A stretch of 64,000 bases of DNA from Sphingomonas crocodyli. GTDB lineage: Bacteria > Pseudomonadota > Alphaproteobacteria > Sphingomonadales > Sphingomonadaceae. The position numbers were made by a program, and so were the translations under genes. This document shows positions 18,599 to 27,481 of this stretch, piece after piece. The stretch lies in assembly GCF_004005865.1 (NCBI RefSeq), contig NZ_SACN01000001.1, forward strand, positions 1,674,001 through 1,738,000, written 5' to 3'. The notes below the pieces were generated by a model, which searched no databases, had not been told where the DNA came from, and saw only the letters and a program-made list of their open reading frames with translations. Numbering within the stretch: the first letter of the stretch is position 1; the number at the start of each line of letters is the position of its first letter.

Positions 18599-21500
18599 TT
18601 GACGATGATCTACGGCGATCCCGGCACGGTCATCCCCCTCGGCCTCCAGCCGCGCAGCGAGGGGCCGTTCCGGCTGTCGGTGCCGGACGGGCTGAGCCTC
18701 GTCCGCGTCGGCCGGAGCGACCGGATCCAGCAGCGAACGGCCAGTTGGCGCTTCGATCGGGACGGCGGCGGTTTCGCGAGCGATGGCGACGCCTTTTCGG
18801 CGGCGGTCCCGCTGGTGGTTCAGGGCGGCACCGGGCCGATTGCGGGCGGGCTGATGAGCCTGGCGCGCGACGCTTTTCTGCGCACCGGCCCTCTCGGCCT
18901 CACCTTCGATGATGATCCCAAGGCGCCGGGCACGCCACTCCGGATGCGGCTGTCCTTCGCCGGGATCGTTCCGCTCGATGTCGGGCCGCCATTGCTCGAC
19001 ATCTTCGCCTGGGCGCGGGGGCGGCTGTCGCTCTATGCCAGCAACGAAAAAGGGCTGCTGTCGTGCCGCGTCGAGGGCAAAAGCGGCGCGAACAGCTTTT
19101 CCAGCAGCATCGGCCGCAACGGGACGACCGAACAGCTGCTCGAGGTCGAATGGACCGACATTCCGGGCACATCGGGCGGCAGGATCGCCTTCTTCATCGA
19201 CGGTAAGCCGGCGGGCGGCCCGTTCCCGACCAATCTGAAGCCGCACTTGCCGCCCGAGGTGCAGATCGAGACGAACGCGTCGCTCGGCAACACCCGCGAC
19301 GGCGCCGGCATCCGCGTGCGGCGGATCGGGATCGGGTTCGACCAGACGGTCGCCGAACCGGATTATCGTCCGCTCGATCCGAACCTGCTGCTGTCCGACG
19401 CCGATCTCGCCGCGCTCGCAGTCGATGCGCGGCGCGTGGCGACGCCGCAGCCGCCGCGCACGATCGGCTATGCGGGGCTGGACGGGCAGGTGACGACGAT
19501 CGACGTCACGGTCGGCCCGCTCGCCGTGCCGGCGGGGCAGGCTTATAAGGCGGTGCTGGTCGACTGGTCGTCAGGGCAGGGTGTGCCGCATCCCAACGAA
19601 CTGGCGATGACGCGGATCGCCGCGCAAAATTGCCAGTTCGAGGACGCCCTGCTCGGCGCGAGGCAGGCGCCGTGGATCGAATGCCTGCCGCAGGGGCCGG
19701 TCCCCAATATCGCGGGCATCGATTATCGGTGCGAGGCGATACGGTGCGGCGACTATGTCCAGTTCCAGTTCGGCTATGACTGGGATGCCACGACCATGCC
19801 AGCCAATCCCTTTGGCGATCCGACGGGCAAGCACAGCTACATGGCCCCGCACACATGGCTGGTGCAGGACGAGGCGGGGCGGACGATCGCGACGATCGCG
19901 CGGCCCGATGGCGGTCCGCTCAACGGCACCGACATTCCCCGCATCTTCGCGGGACCGTTCGACGGGCGCGGTTGCGCGAAGACTGACAAGGATCATCGTT
20001 GGTATCCGCACGGTACGGTGCGATCGGGAATCATCTGGCGATCGGGCGATCCGCCGACGCACGCCGTGGCCGACGTGCGTGCCACTGTGCCGCTCTACGA
20101 TCAGTCGGTGCCCTTCGCCAGCCACAGCGACTATTCGGTCAACGGCTTCGATCTGCGCATCTTCGCGGGTGGATCGGGCAATGACGGGCAGGCGAACGGC
20201 TTTGCCAATTGCCGGGTAATGAGCTGGGAACCGAGCGATCATCCGATGATGCAGCGGGAGGGCGCGCGCACCCGCGATCCTTATCGCGCCTCGCTCTATT
20301 CGCCCAATTCGCTGTCGGCCAATGCGGCGGTCTGGCTGCGCTACACGCCGTTCAACGTGCAGGGCCGATCGCCGACGACGGGGCCGGGTGGCACGCGCGA
20401 CGATCGGCAGATCATCGCCGAGCCGGTTGCGCGCTATGCGAACGATCTGAACGCCACCCGTGCGCATGACGGGCGGCCGTGGCGCTCGATCGCGCTCGAT
20501 TATCTGACCGGTTACGCCTCCGATCCCGTCCACGCTTTCGAACGCGGGCGCAACGTGCCGGTCTATAAGGGCAATGCGCAGCGTGCGGTCGTCCTGCGCA
20601 ACCATTATTATGGGCAGGGCAATATGGGCCTGCCCGCGACGCAGGCCTGGTATGTGCAGGGCGGCAGGCTGAGCGACTGGACGGCCGGCACCAGCCCGTT
20701 GCGCGTCGTTGTGCCCTATGCGGGCGATGCGCCCGACGCGCCGACCTTCGGCAGTTTCCAGATCGATAAGTCGCACGCGCACCAGTTTCCCGGCTGGGGA
20801 AGCCTTTTGTTCCGCACGCCCGAATTCGCCTTTCTGGGCGCGCGCTTCTGGGATCAAAACCGGCTCTACAGCAACGATATCCTGACGATCGGGCAATGGG
20901 CGTCGCGCGACGGCGCCTGGGCGTTCATGCACGCCGCGCTCGCGTGGAAGACGGGCAGCGCGACATCGACCCGGCTCTACAGCCGCGCCGAGGTGCTGGC
21001 GTTCGTGGTCGCCGATTTCGAACGCTTCCATGACGAGCATTACGCGGCCACTCCCGGCTTCGCGCATCCGCCCGCCAGCATCTTCATCGACGGCCGCTTC
21101 GACGGCACCAGGGCGGTCTATGCCGCCGCAGCGCACTTCGGGCCGGTGACGGCCGACAATGGCGATAAGATGATCCAGCTCGATTTCCAGATCGGCTATT
21201 GGCTGACAGCGCTGGGCGCGGGCGAGAAATTGGGTTTCCACGATGCGCTGCGGCGGGCGAGCGCGAAGGCCGGGACCGTCCTCGACTGGCTGATCGCCGC
21301 TCATCGCCGGCGTGTCGTCGGGCGGATCAACGGCGCCCCGCATATCCTGCACGCCGATGCGACGCCCTATCTGACGCCCTTGTGGACGCGCGAGATGATC
21401 GTGGCGGCAGGCGGCGAGGTCGCGCGCCTGCCACAGGATTATGCCGCGATGCAGGCCGCCTTCGGATCAAGCGAGCGTTGGGACATGTTCGTCCATGAAG

Positions 21501-21733
21501 GGCGTGAGCAATCGCGCGACGGGCAGGCGATGGACCAACTGATTGCCGCGCCCGCGACCCTGCGCTACCTGTTGCGACAGTCGGGCGAGGATATCGACCG
21601 CGCGATGGCGACCGTCGCCGGCTGGCGGCGCGAGAAGATCGCCGAGGAACTGAATAAGGGCGAGGATGCCGGCGGCGGCTGGTTCCTCTACCTTCAGGCG
21701 ACCCACAACCCGCCGACGGCGGCGCAGTCCTAA
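18599..21733 (+). CDS. Large orphan protein, possible glycan-acting enzyme
   Basis: 1044 residues, no signal peptide and no membrane span. I do not recognise a family. Residues 100-270 read like a beta-sandwich of the lectin/laminin-G kind (FAWARGRLSLYASNE, EVQIETNASLGNTRDG). Residues 300-650 hold a second beta-rich region with many Trp, Asp and several Cys. The last 400 residues are helical, with SHAHQFPGWGSLLF, ASRDGAWAFMHAALAWKTG and QLDFQIGYWLTALG spaced as in an (alpha/alpha) toroid of the type found in polysaccharide-acting enzymes. That reading is inference. It stands alone, downstream of a family B repeat and converging on a membrane glycosyltransferase-like gene. Confidence 0.75.
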   Translation: MTMIYGDPGTVIPLGLQPRSEGPFRLSVPDGLSLVRVGRSDRIQQRTASWRFDRDGGGFASDGDAFSAAVPLVVQGGTGPIAGGLMSLARDAFLRTGPLGLTFDDDPKAPGTPLRMRLSFAGIVPLDVGPPLLDIFAWARGRLSLYASNEKGLLSCRVEGKSGANSFSSSIGRNGTTEQLLEVEWTDIPGTSGGRIAFFIDGKPAGGPFPTNLKPHLPPEVQIETNASLGNTRDGAGIRVRRIGIGFDQTVAEPDYRPLDPNLLLSDADLAALAVDARRVATPQPPRTIGYAGLDGQVTTIDVTVGPLAVPAGQAYKAVLVDWSSGQGVPHPNELAMTRIAAQNCQFEDALLGARQAPWIECLPQGPVPNIAGIDYRCEAIRCGDYVQFQFGYDWDATTMPANPFGDPTGKHSYMAPHTWLVQDEAGRTIATIARPDGGPLNGTDIPRIFAGPFDGRGCAKTDKDHRWYPHGTVRSGIIWRSGDPPTHAVADVRATVPLYDQSVPFASHSDYSVNGFDLRIFAGGSGNDGQANGFANCRVMSWEPSDHPMMQREGARTRDPYRASLYSPNSLSANAAVWLRYTPFNVQGRSPTTGPGGTRDDRQIIAEPVARYANDLNATRAHDGRPWRSIALDYLTGYASDPVHAFERGRNVPVYKGNAQRAVVLRNHYYGQGNMGLPATQAWYVQGGRLSDWTAGTSPLRVVVPYAGDAPDAPTFGSFQIDKSHAHQFPGWGSLLFRTPEFAFLGARFWDQNRLYSNDILTIGQWASRDGAWAFMHAALAWKTGSATSTRLYSRAEVLAFVVADFERFHDEHYAATPGFAHPPASIFIDGRFDGTRAVYAAAAHFGPVTADNGDKMIQLDFQIGYWLTALGAGEKLGFHDALRRASAKAGTVLDWLIAAHRRRVVGRINGAPHILHADATPYLTPLWTREMIVAAGGEVARLPQDYAAMQAAFGSSERWDMFVHEGREQSRDGQAMDQLIAAPATLRYLLRQSGEDIDRAMATVAGWRREKIAEELNKGEDAGGGWFLYLQATHNPPTAAQS

Positions 21734-23139
21734 CGGATCGTCCGCACCTCGGCCGCATCGCCCGGCGCCATCAGCCGGCGCCGCACGCCACCGGGCAGCT
21801 TGCCGTCTAGGCCGATTACCCCGAACAGTGTGCCGATCGCGGTCGGCGGCGGCGCGATCGGCGTGATGGCATCGCCCGGCGCATCGTCGCACGGCCCGCA
21901 GACGTAGAGCGACCCCGCCGTCGGCGCGCCGACCTGCACGTTGCGAACCCCGGCGAAGCGTAGCGGAAGCAAAGCACGGTCGTAGGTCGTCTTGTCGGTG
22001 AATACGGCTTGCGCCGAATGCGCCTGCGCCGTTTCGACCAATATCTCGGCCGACCAGTGCGGGTGGCGGTTGGCGAGCGATAAAGCCGCGAAGTTCGCGC
22101 CGACCAGTGCCACCAGCACTGCAGCGCGCATCATCGGCCGCAGGCGCACGAGCCACAGCGCGACGACGATCGCCGCCGTCACCGCCGCCAGCACGAAATA
22201 GCGCGGATTGAGGACGAGTTCGTGCACCAGCGCACCGACGACGAAGAAGGCGGCCACCGCCATTGCTCCGAGGATCAGCAGCCGCGACTGCGCCCGCCCG
22301 CGCAGATGCCGCCACGGCCGCGCGATCGTCGCCGGGATCAGTAGCCAGAACAGAAGCGCGAAATCGTCGTTGATCAACAGGACGAGCAGCGGATCGATCG
22401 CCGGGTGGAGCAGGAAATTGCCCTCCGCATTGGCGGCGCGGTCCATCTTGTCGTCATGGTTGATCGCAAGGCCGTAGCGGTGGAGCGGATCGCCGGTGAC
22501 GATCCACTGGAACAAAGCCTCGGCCCCCTGCACCGCAAGGAAGCCGAAGCCCGCCGCGATCAGCGCGCGACGCCCCACAGGCTTTCCGCACAGGAAGATC
22601 GGCAACAGGCCGACCAGCGGCAGGATCGCCGTCTCGCGGCTCAGGAAAGCGAGGCCGAAGCTGATGCCGGCGGCGAAGCCTTTGCGCATGTCGTCGCGTC
22701 CGACGGGCAGCAGCGCGATGCCGCCCAGCACGAAGACGAGTTCGGCCATGTCGCAATTGACGATCGACGCGAAGGTCGCGAGCACCGGCATCGTGCCGGT
22801 CAGCATCACCGCGATCCAGCCCGCGGTGGCCCCGCCGATCCGCTTCGCCGTCAATCCCACGGTGACCAGCAATGCCGCGAACCAGCCGAGCGACATGGCG
22901 TGGAAAGCGGCCAAGCCCTTGCCGAAGATCGCGATCGCGGCCGCAAAGCTCAGCACGACGGGGAAGCGCGTCGTCCAGTGGTCGACCCCTGCATAGGGCG
23001 GATTATCGACCCACTTCACCGCGCCGAAATAATAGAGGCCGTCGTCTGACGCGATATAGCCGACCCAGCCGAGCCACAGGGCGATCGCCACCGCGATCAC
23101 CGTCGGCACCGCCCAGCGCCAGCTTTGGTCTGTTCGCAT
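21730..23139 (-). CDS. GT-C type membrane glycosyltransferase-like protein
   Basis: 469 residues with about ten membrane spans. The acidic pair in YIASDDGLYYF, in the loop after the first span near residue 27-35, matches the catalytic Asp position of the ArnT/PMT (GT39, PF13231) group, which moves sugars from lipid carriers. FLSRETAILPL near residue 165 and a soluble C-terminal part (after residue 340, with CGPCDD) follow. ATG at 23139 begins the first span; the frame extends further but through the repeat. The target is unknown. It converges on the 1044-residue orphan, overlapping by four bases. Confidence 0.78.
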   Translation of the reverse strand: MRTDQSWRWAVPTVIAVAIALWLGWVGYIASDDGLYYFGAVKWVDNPPYAGVDHWTTRFPVVLSFAAAIAIFGKGLAAFHAMSLGWFAALLVTVGLTAKRIGGATAGWIAVMLTGTMPVLATFASIVNCDMAELVFVLGGIALLPVGRDDMRKGFAAGISFGLAFLSRETAILPLVGLLPIFLCGKPVGRRALIAAGFGFLAVQGAEALFQWIVTGDPLHRYGLAINHDDKMDRAANAEGNFLLHPAIDPLLVLLINDDFALLFWLLIPATIARPWRHLRGRAQSRLLILGAMAVAAFFVVGALVHELVLNPRYFVLAAVTAAIVVALWLVRLRPMMRAAVLVALVGANFAALSLANRHPHWSAEILVETAQAHSAQAVFTDKTTYDRALLPLRFAGVRNVQVGAPTAGSLYVCGPCDDAPGDAITPIAPPPTAIGTLFGVIGLDGKLPGGVRRRLMAPGDAAEVRTIR

Positions 23140-23185
23140 CGTCACCCCCGACAGGCGTGGTAGGCGGAATCTGCAGGGATGAAAA

Positions 23186-23311
23186 TCCTCCCCCGGCGGG
23201 GGAGGGGGACCAGCGTAGCTGGTGGAGGGGTATTCGAGGCTTGGCGGTTCGTTGCCGGCCAATACCCCTCCGTCAGTCCTGCGGACTGCCACCTCCCCCG
23301 CCGGGGGAGGA
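23186..23311. repeat. Family A palindromic intergenic repeat, copy 2
   Basis: Begins TCCTCCCCCGGCGGGGGAGG and ends CCTCCCCCGCCGGGGGAGGA. The interior carries TGCCGGCCAATACCCCTCCG and CAGTCCTGCGGACTG, both shared almost exactly with copy 3 at 32689-32812. Lies between two divergent genes. Confidence 0.85.
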
Positions 23312-23346
23312 TTTACAGGCTCGCAACCCGCGCCTTTCCCTCCTAA

Positions 23347-23796
23347 ATGGCTCGCATGTCGGCCGATCTCTACAATCCCACGATCCTGCGGCTGGCGGCG
23401 ACGATCCCGCATCATGCCCGCCTTCCCGATCCACAGGGGAGCGCCGCCAAACGATCCCCGATCTGCGGCAGTCGGGTGACGGTGGATGTTCGCATCGACG
23501 ATGACGGCCGCATCAGCGCGCTGGGCCTCGAAGTGCGCGCCTGCGCGCTTGGGCAGGCTTCGGCATCGCTGATGGGCGCGCATGCGATCGGGCGCAGCCT
23601 CGATGAACTGGAGGGTGCGCGCGATGTGCTGACCGCTTTCCTCGCCGGGGAGCGTGCCGATCCGGGCGATTGGCCGGGGATCGAGATCTTCCTGCCCGCT
23701 GTCGCCTATCCCGCACGCCATGCCTCGATCCGGCTCGCCTTCGAAGGGGTCGCCGAAGCCGTTGCCGCCGCCCGCGCCGCGCGGGTTGCGGCGTGA
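23347..23796 (+). CDS. NifU/IscU-like iron-sulfur scaffold relative
   Basis: 149 residues with the IscU fold pattern: LYNPTILRLAATIPHH at the N terminus, then SPICGSRVTVDVRIDDDG, LEVRACALGQASASLM and a C-terminal helix. Two of the three scaffold cysteines align (Cys40, Cys66); the third is replaced by Ala near residue 126 (PARHASIRL), and the Asp that follows the first Cys in IscU is Ser. It may therefore bind or hand over clusters differently, or have lost the role. An in-frame ATG at 23356 is an alternative start. Its stop overlaps the antiporter gene. Confidence 0.75.
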   Translation: MARMSADLYNPTILRLAATIPHHARLPDPQGSAAKRSPICGSRVTVDVRIDDDGRISALGLEVRACALGQASASLMGAHAIGRSLDELEGARDVLTAFLAGERADPGDWPGIEIFLPAVAYPARHASIRLAFEGVAEAVAAARAARVAA

Positions 23797-25610
23797 ACGA
23801 GGCGCACGAAACCGCGTTCCTGCTGAAGGACGGCGTCATCCTGCTCGGCATGGCGATCGTCTTCGTCCTGCTGTTCCGTCGCCTCGGCCTCGGCGCCACG
23901 CTGGGTTATCTGGTCGCAGGTGCGCTGGTCGGTCCGCATGGTCTGGCGCTGATCGGCGATGCGGAGGCGAAGCTGGGCATCGCCGAACTCGGCATCGTCC
24001 TGCTGCTGTTCCTCGTCGGGCTGGAACTGCATCCCAACCGGCTCTGGCGATTGCGGCGCGACATCTTCGGCCTCGGCCTGGTCCAGGTGGCGCTGTGTGG
24101 TGCGGCGATCAGCGCGGTCATCTTCCTGACGACGGGCTTCAGCTGGGCCGCCGCGCTCGCGCTCGGCCTGCCGCTGGCGCTGTCGTCGACCGCGCAGGTG
24201 CTGCCGATGTTGCAGTCGGCCGGCCGCCTCAATACGCCCTCGGGCGAGCGCGCTTTCTCCGTCCTGCTGTTTCAGGATCTGTCGATCGTCCCGCTGATCA
24301 CGATCATCGCCGCGCTTTCGCGCACGCCGCCCGCACCCGATGCGCCGCCCGGATGGCTGCTGGGCCTCTATACGGTCGGCGCGGTCATCGGCCTCGTCCT
24401 GATCGGCCGGTTCGTGATGAACCCGCTGTTCAAGGTGATCGGCCGGCTGGGGGAGCGCGAATTGTTCGTCGCCGCCGGCCTGTTCGCGGTGATCGCGGCG
24501 GCGGCGCTGATGGAGGCGCTGCACCTGTCGGCGGCGCTCGGCGCGTTCATCGCGGGCGTGATGCTGGCGGACTCGCCGTACCGGCATGAACTGGAGGCTG
24601 ATGTCGAGCCGTTCCGCACGATCCTGCTCGGCCTGTTCTTTATCGCGGTCGGCATGTTGCTCGATCTGCACGTCATCGCCGAACGCCCGCTGTTCGTGAT
24701 CGCGATGGCGCTGGCGGTGGTGGCGACCAAGGCGGTCGTCATGTTCGGCATCGCGCGCGTCTTCGGTGTCGCATGGCGTTCCGCTCTCGCCTTCGCCCTG
24801 CTGCTCAGCCAGGGAGGCGAGTTCGCCTTCGTGCTGTTCGCGCAGGCGCAGAACGCGCTGCTGATCGCGCCCGAGGCGGCGAGCCTGTTCAGCGCGATCG
24901 TCACCCTGTCGATGGTCACGACGCCGATCCTGATGATGGTCGCGCAACGTTTCCTGAACAAGGGCGTGAAGGCCGAGGAGGATCGGCCCGGCCCCGACGG
25001 CAATCAGACGGGCGATGCGATCGTCGTCGGCTATGGCCGCTTCGGGCAGACGGTGGCGCAGATGCTGGTCGCGTCGGGATCGCAGGTGACGTTGATCGAC
25101 AACAAGGCGTCGCAGATCGAACAGTCGGGCAAGTTCGGGATGAAGGTCCATTATGGCGACGGCACCCGCGTCGACATATTGCGGCTGGCGGGCGCGGCGG
25201 ATGCGCGCGCGATCATCTTCTGCGTCGACGGCAACGACCTCGGCAAGGCGCAGCTTCAGCCCATCCTCAACGCCTTCCCCAAGGCGGCGGTGCTGGTGCG
25301 CACCTTCGACCGGCGGCATATGATGGATCTGGCGCGGTTGGACCTGAACGGCATGGTCCGCGAATTGTTCGAAAGCGCGGTCCTGCTCGGCCGCCACGCG
25401 CTCGAGGCCGTGGGCGTCAGCGATCGGAACATCGACAAGGTCGAGGCCGAATATCGCCGGCGCGACGGTTCGCGGCTGGAAGCGCAGATGGAGACGGGCG
25501 ATCTCGCCGCCTTGCGCGACCAAATGTTCATACCCGGCCGCGCGCTCGATCTGAGCGAGGACGAAGACGAAGGGGAGAAGGGCAATGGCGAAGCGCAGCG
25601 GGAAGGGTGA
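23793..25610 (+). CDS. Kef-type potassium/proton antiporter with TrkA-N domain
   Basis: 605 residues. N-terminal cation/proton exchanger of about 12 spans (GYLVAGALVGPHG near residue 38, LLFLVGLELHPNRLWRLR near 70, LLSQGGEFAFVLFA near 335), then a cytoplasmic RCK/TrkA-N domain from about residue 405 with DAIVVGYGRFGQT and the acidic end of the second strand (VTLIDNK). KefB/KefC are gated by glutathione adducts and guard against electrophiles; no KefF/KefG partner is adjacent. Start is GTG overlapping the NifU-like stop. The C-terminal tail is acidic (SEDEDEGEKG). Confidence 0.9.
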   Translation: MNEAHETAFLLKDGVILLGMAIVFVLLFRRLGLGATLGYLVAGALVGPHGLALIGDAEAKLGIAELGIVLLLFLVGLELHPNRLWRLRRDIFGLGLVQVALCGAAISAVIFLTTGFSWAAALALGLPLALSSTAQVLPMLQSAGRLNTPSGERAFSVLLFQDLSIVPLITIIAALSRTPPAPDAPPGWLLGLYTVGAVIGLVLIGRFVMNPLFKVIGRLGERELFVAAGLFAVIAAAALMEALHLSAALGAFIAGVMLADSPYRHELEADVEPFRTILLGLFFIAVGMLLDLHVIAERPLFVIAMALAVVATKAVVMFGIARVFGVAWRSALAFALLLSQGGEFAFVLFAQAQNALLIAPEAASLFSAIVTLSMVTTPILMMVAQRFLNKGVKAEEDRPGPDGNQTGDAIVVGYGRFGQTVAQMLVASGSQVTLIDNKASQIEQSGKFGMKVHYGDGTRVDILRLAGAADARAIIFCVDGNDLGKAQLQPILNAFPKAAVLVRTFDRRHMMDLARLDLNGMVRELFESAVLLGRHALEAVGVSDRNIDKVEAEYRRRDGSRLEAQMETGDLAALRDQMFIPGRALDLSEDEDEGEKGNGEAQREG

Positions 25611-25941
25611 TCCGCTTGGCGGCCTGCTGGCGGTGGCCGGCGCGGTCGCGGTCATCGGCGGGGCCTATGGTTCGCACGGCGCGACCGGCGCTGCGGTGGA
25701 GTGGCTCAAGACGGGCGCGCTCTATCTGATGGTCCATGCGATTGCGGGCCTCGTCGCGATCCAGCTGGGTCGGCGCGGGCCGGCGGGGCTGTTCCTGCTG
25801 GGCGGCGCGGTCTTTTCGGGCACCTTGTTCGCCATGTCCTTCGGCGCGCCGCGCATTCTGGGCGCGGTCACGCCGCTGGGCGGGCTGGCGATGATCCTCG
25901 GCTGGGTGTGGCTCGCCATCGCGATGCTGCGGGGGCGGTGA
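25585..25941 (+). CDS. DUF423 family membrane protein
   Basis: 118 residues, four membrane spans. The order GGAYGSHG, YLMVHAIAGL, GAVFSGTLFAMSFG and TPLGGLAMILGWVWLA is that of DUF423 (E. coli YgdD). Function unknown in the family. It overlaps the antiporter gene by 26 bases and its stop overlaps the amidohydrolase ATG, so all three are likely one transcript. Confidence 0.88.
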   Translation: MAKRSGKGDPLGGLLAVAGAVAVIGGAYGSHGATGAAVEWLKTGALYLMVHAIAGLVAIQLGRRGPAGLFLLGGAVFSGTLFAMSFGAPRILGAVTPLGGLAMILGWVWLAIAMLRGR

Positions 25942-27383
25942 TGCGCGCGCTGTTCACCTTCGCCGGCGCGTTGCTCCTCGCCTCGCCGGCATATGCGGCG
26001 AAGTCGGCGGCCGATCTCGCGATCCGCGCCGTCACCGTGATCGACGTCGAACATGGCACGCGGATCGCCGGGCAGACCGTGATCGTGCAGGGCGACCATA
26101 TCGCCGCGGTCGGCACCGACGCCGCCATCGCGAAGGCATGGGCGCCTGCGCGCACGATCGACGGCAAAGGCCGCTATCTGATCCCTGGTCTCTGGGACAT
26201 GCACGTCCATTTCGGCGGCGGGCCGGATTTGATCGAGGAGAATAAGGCGCTCCTGCCGCTCTACGTCGCCAACGGCATCACCACGATCCGCGATTGTTCG
26301 GGTGACCTGCCCGAACAGGTGCTGGCATGGCGCGGCGAGATTGCGAACGGCACCCTGTTCGGTCCGCGCCTGCTGTCATCGGGCGCGAAGATCGAGGGGA
26401 TCAAGCCGATCTGGAAGGGTACGGTCGAGGTCGGCAGCAAGGCGGACGTCGATGCCGCGATCACCAGGCTGCACGATCGCGACAAGGTCGATTTCATCAA
26501 GATCACCGACAGCACGCTCGATCCGAAACTGTTCCTTTACGCGCTGGGCCAGGCGCATGCGCAGGGCATCCGCACGTCGGGCCACATCCCGATGGCGCTG
26601 ACGGTCGAACAGGCGGTCGACGCCGGGATCAGCTCGATCGAGCATATGGATTATGCCTTCAAGGCGGGCGTGAAGGATGAGGCGGCGATCGCGGCTGACT
26701 TCGCCGCAGGCAAGATCGATCGGGCCGAGGCGAACCGCCGTCTCGATGTCGGCTTCGACCGCGCGACCGCGATGGCGGCCTATCGCAACTTTGCGGCGAA
26801 GGGCGTCTTCGTCACGCCGACGCTCAACGGCAGCCGGATCATCAGCTGGCTCGACAGCGAGGATCATTCGAAGGACGAGTATCTCAGCCTTATCGGCCCG
26901 AAACTGCGCAAGACCTATGACTGGCGGATCGAGCGCGCCGCGCAGGCCGATGCTGCCGGTATCGCCGCGCGCCATGCCCATTTCGATCGTATGGCCGCCG
27001 TCCTGCCGATGCTGGCCGAAGCCGGCGTGACGATCATCGCGGGCACCGATGCGGGCTTCCTCAACTCGTTCAATTATCCGGGGCAGGGGCTGCACGACGA
27101 ACTCACCCTGTTCGTGAAGGAGGGGCTGACCCCCGAACAGGCTTTGTCGTCGGCGACGCGGGCGGGGCCGGCGTGGTTCGGCCAGCTCGATCGTTATGGT
27201 GCGGTGGCGCAGGGCAAGGCGGCCGATCTCGTTCTGCTCGATGCCGATCCGCTGAAGGACATCGACGCGACCCGCACGATCCGCGCCGTCGTGATGCGCG
27301 GCAAGCTCTACGATCGCGCCGCGCTCGACGCGATGCTGGCCGAAACCCGCGCGAAGGTGGCGGCGTGGGATTCGACCCACTAG
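25941..27383 (+). CDS. Secreted metal-dependent amidohydrolase
   Basis: 480 residues. Signal peptide ends near residue 19 (SPAYA), placing it in the periplasm. The imidazolonepropionase-like TIM-barrel motifs are present: GLWDMHVHFGG near residue 82, DFIKITDST with a likely bridging Lys, HIPMALTVEQAVDAG, SIEHMDY, and AGTDAGFLNSF near residue 370. The short beta-sandwich edges flank it. Substrate not readable; relatives include dipeptidases and cyclic imidases. ATG overlaps the DUF423 stop. Confidence 0.88.
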   Translation: MRALFTFAGALLLASPAYAAKSAADLAIRAVTVIDVEHGTRIAGQTVIVQGDHIAAVGTDAAIAKAWAPARTIDGKGRYLIPGLWDMHVHFGGGPDLIEENKALLPLYVANGITTIRDCSGDLPEQVLAWRGEIANGTLFGPRLLSSGAKIEGIKPIWKGTVEVGSKADVDAAITRLHDRDKVDFIKITDSTLDPKLFLYALGQAHAQGIRTSGHIPMALTVEQAVDAGISSIEHMDYAFKAGVKDEAAIAADFAAGKIDRAEANRRLDVGFDRATAMAAYRNFAAKGVFVTPTLNGSRIISWLDSEDHSKDEYLSLIGPKLRKTYDWRIERAAQADAAGIAARHAHFDRMAAVLPMLAEAGVTIIAGTDAGFLNSFNYPGQGLHDELTLFVKEGLTPEQALSSATRAGPAWFGQLDRYGAVAQGKAADLVLLDADPLKDIDATRTIRAVVMRGKLYDRAALDAMLAETRAKVAAWDSTH

Positions 27384-27384
27384 C

Positions 27385-27477
27385 CGTCATCCCGGCGGAG
27401 GCCGGGATCTCAGGAGGTTTCTGCGGCTAACTGGCATCTAGATGCTCGCTGAGATCCCGGCCTCCGCCGGGATGACG
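27385..27477. repeat. Family B palindromic intergenic repeat, copy 2
   Basis: Arms 27385-27413 and 27449-27477 are identical to those of copy 1 at 18502-18584. The 35-base centre is unrelated to copy 1. It fills the gap between two convergent stops. Confidence 0.88.
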
Positions 27478-27481
27478 AGAG

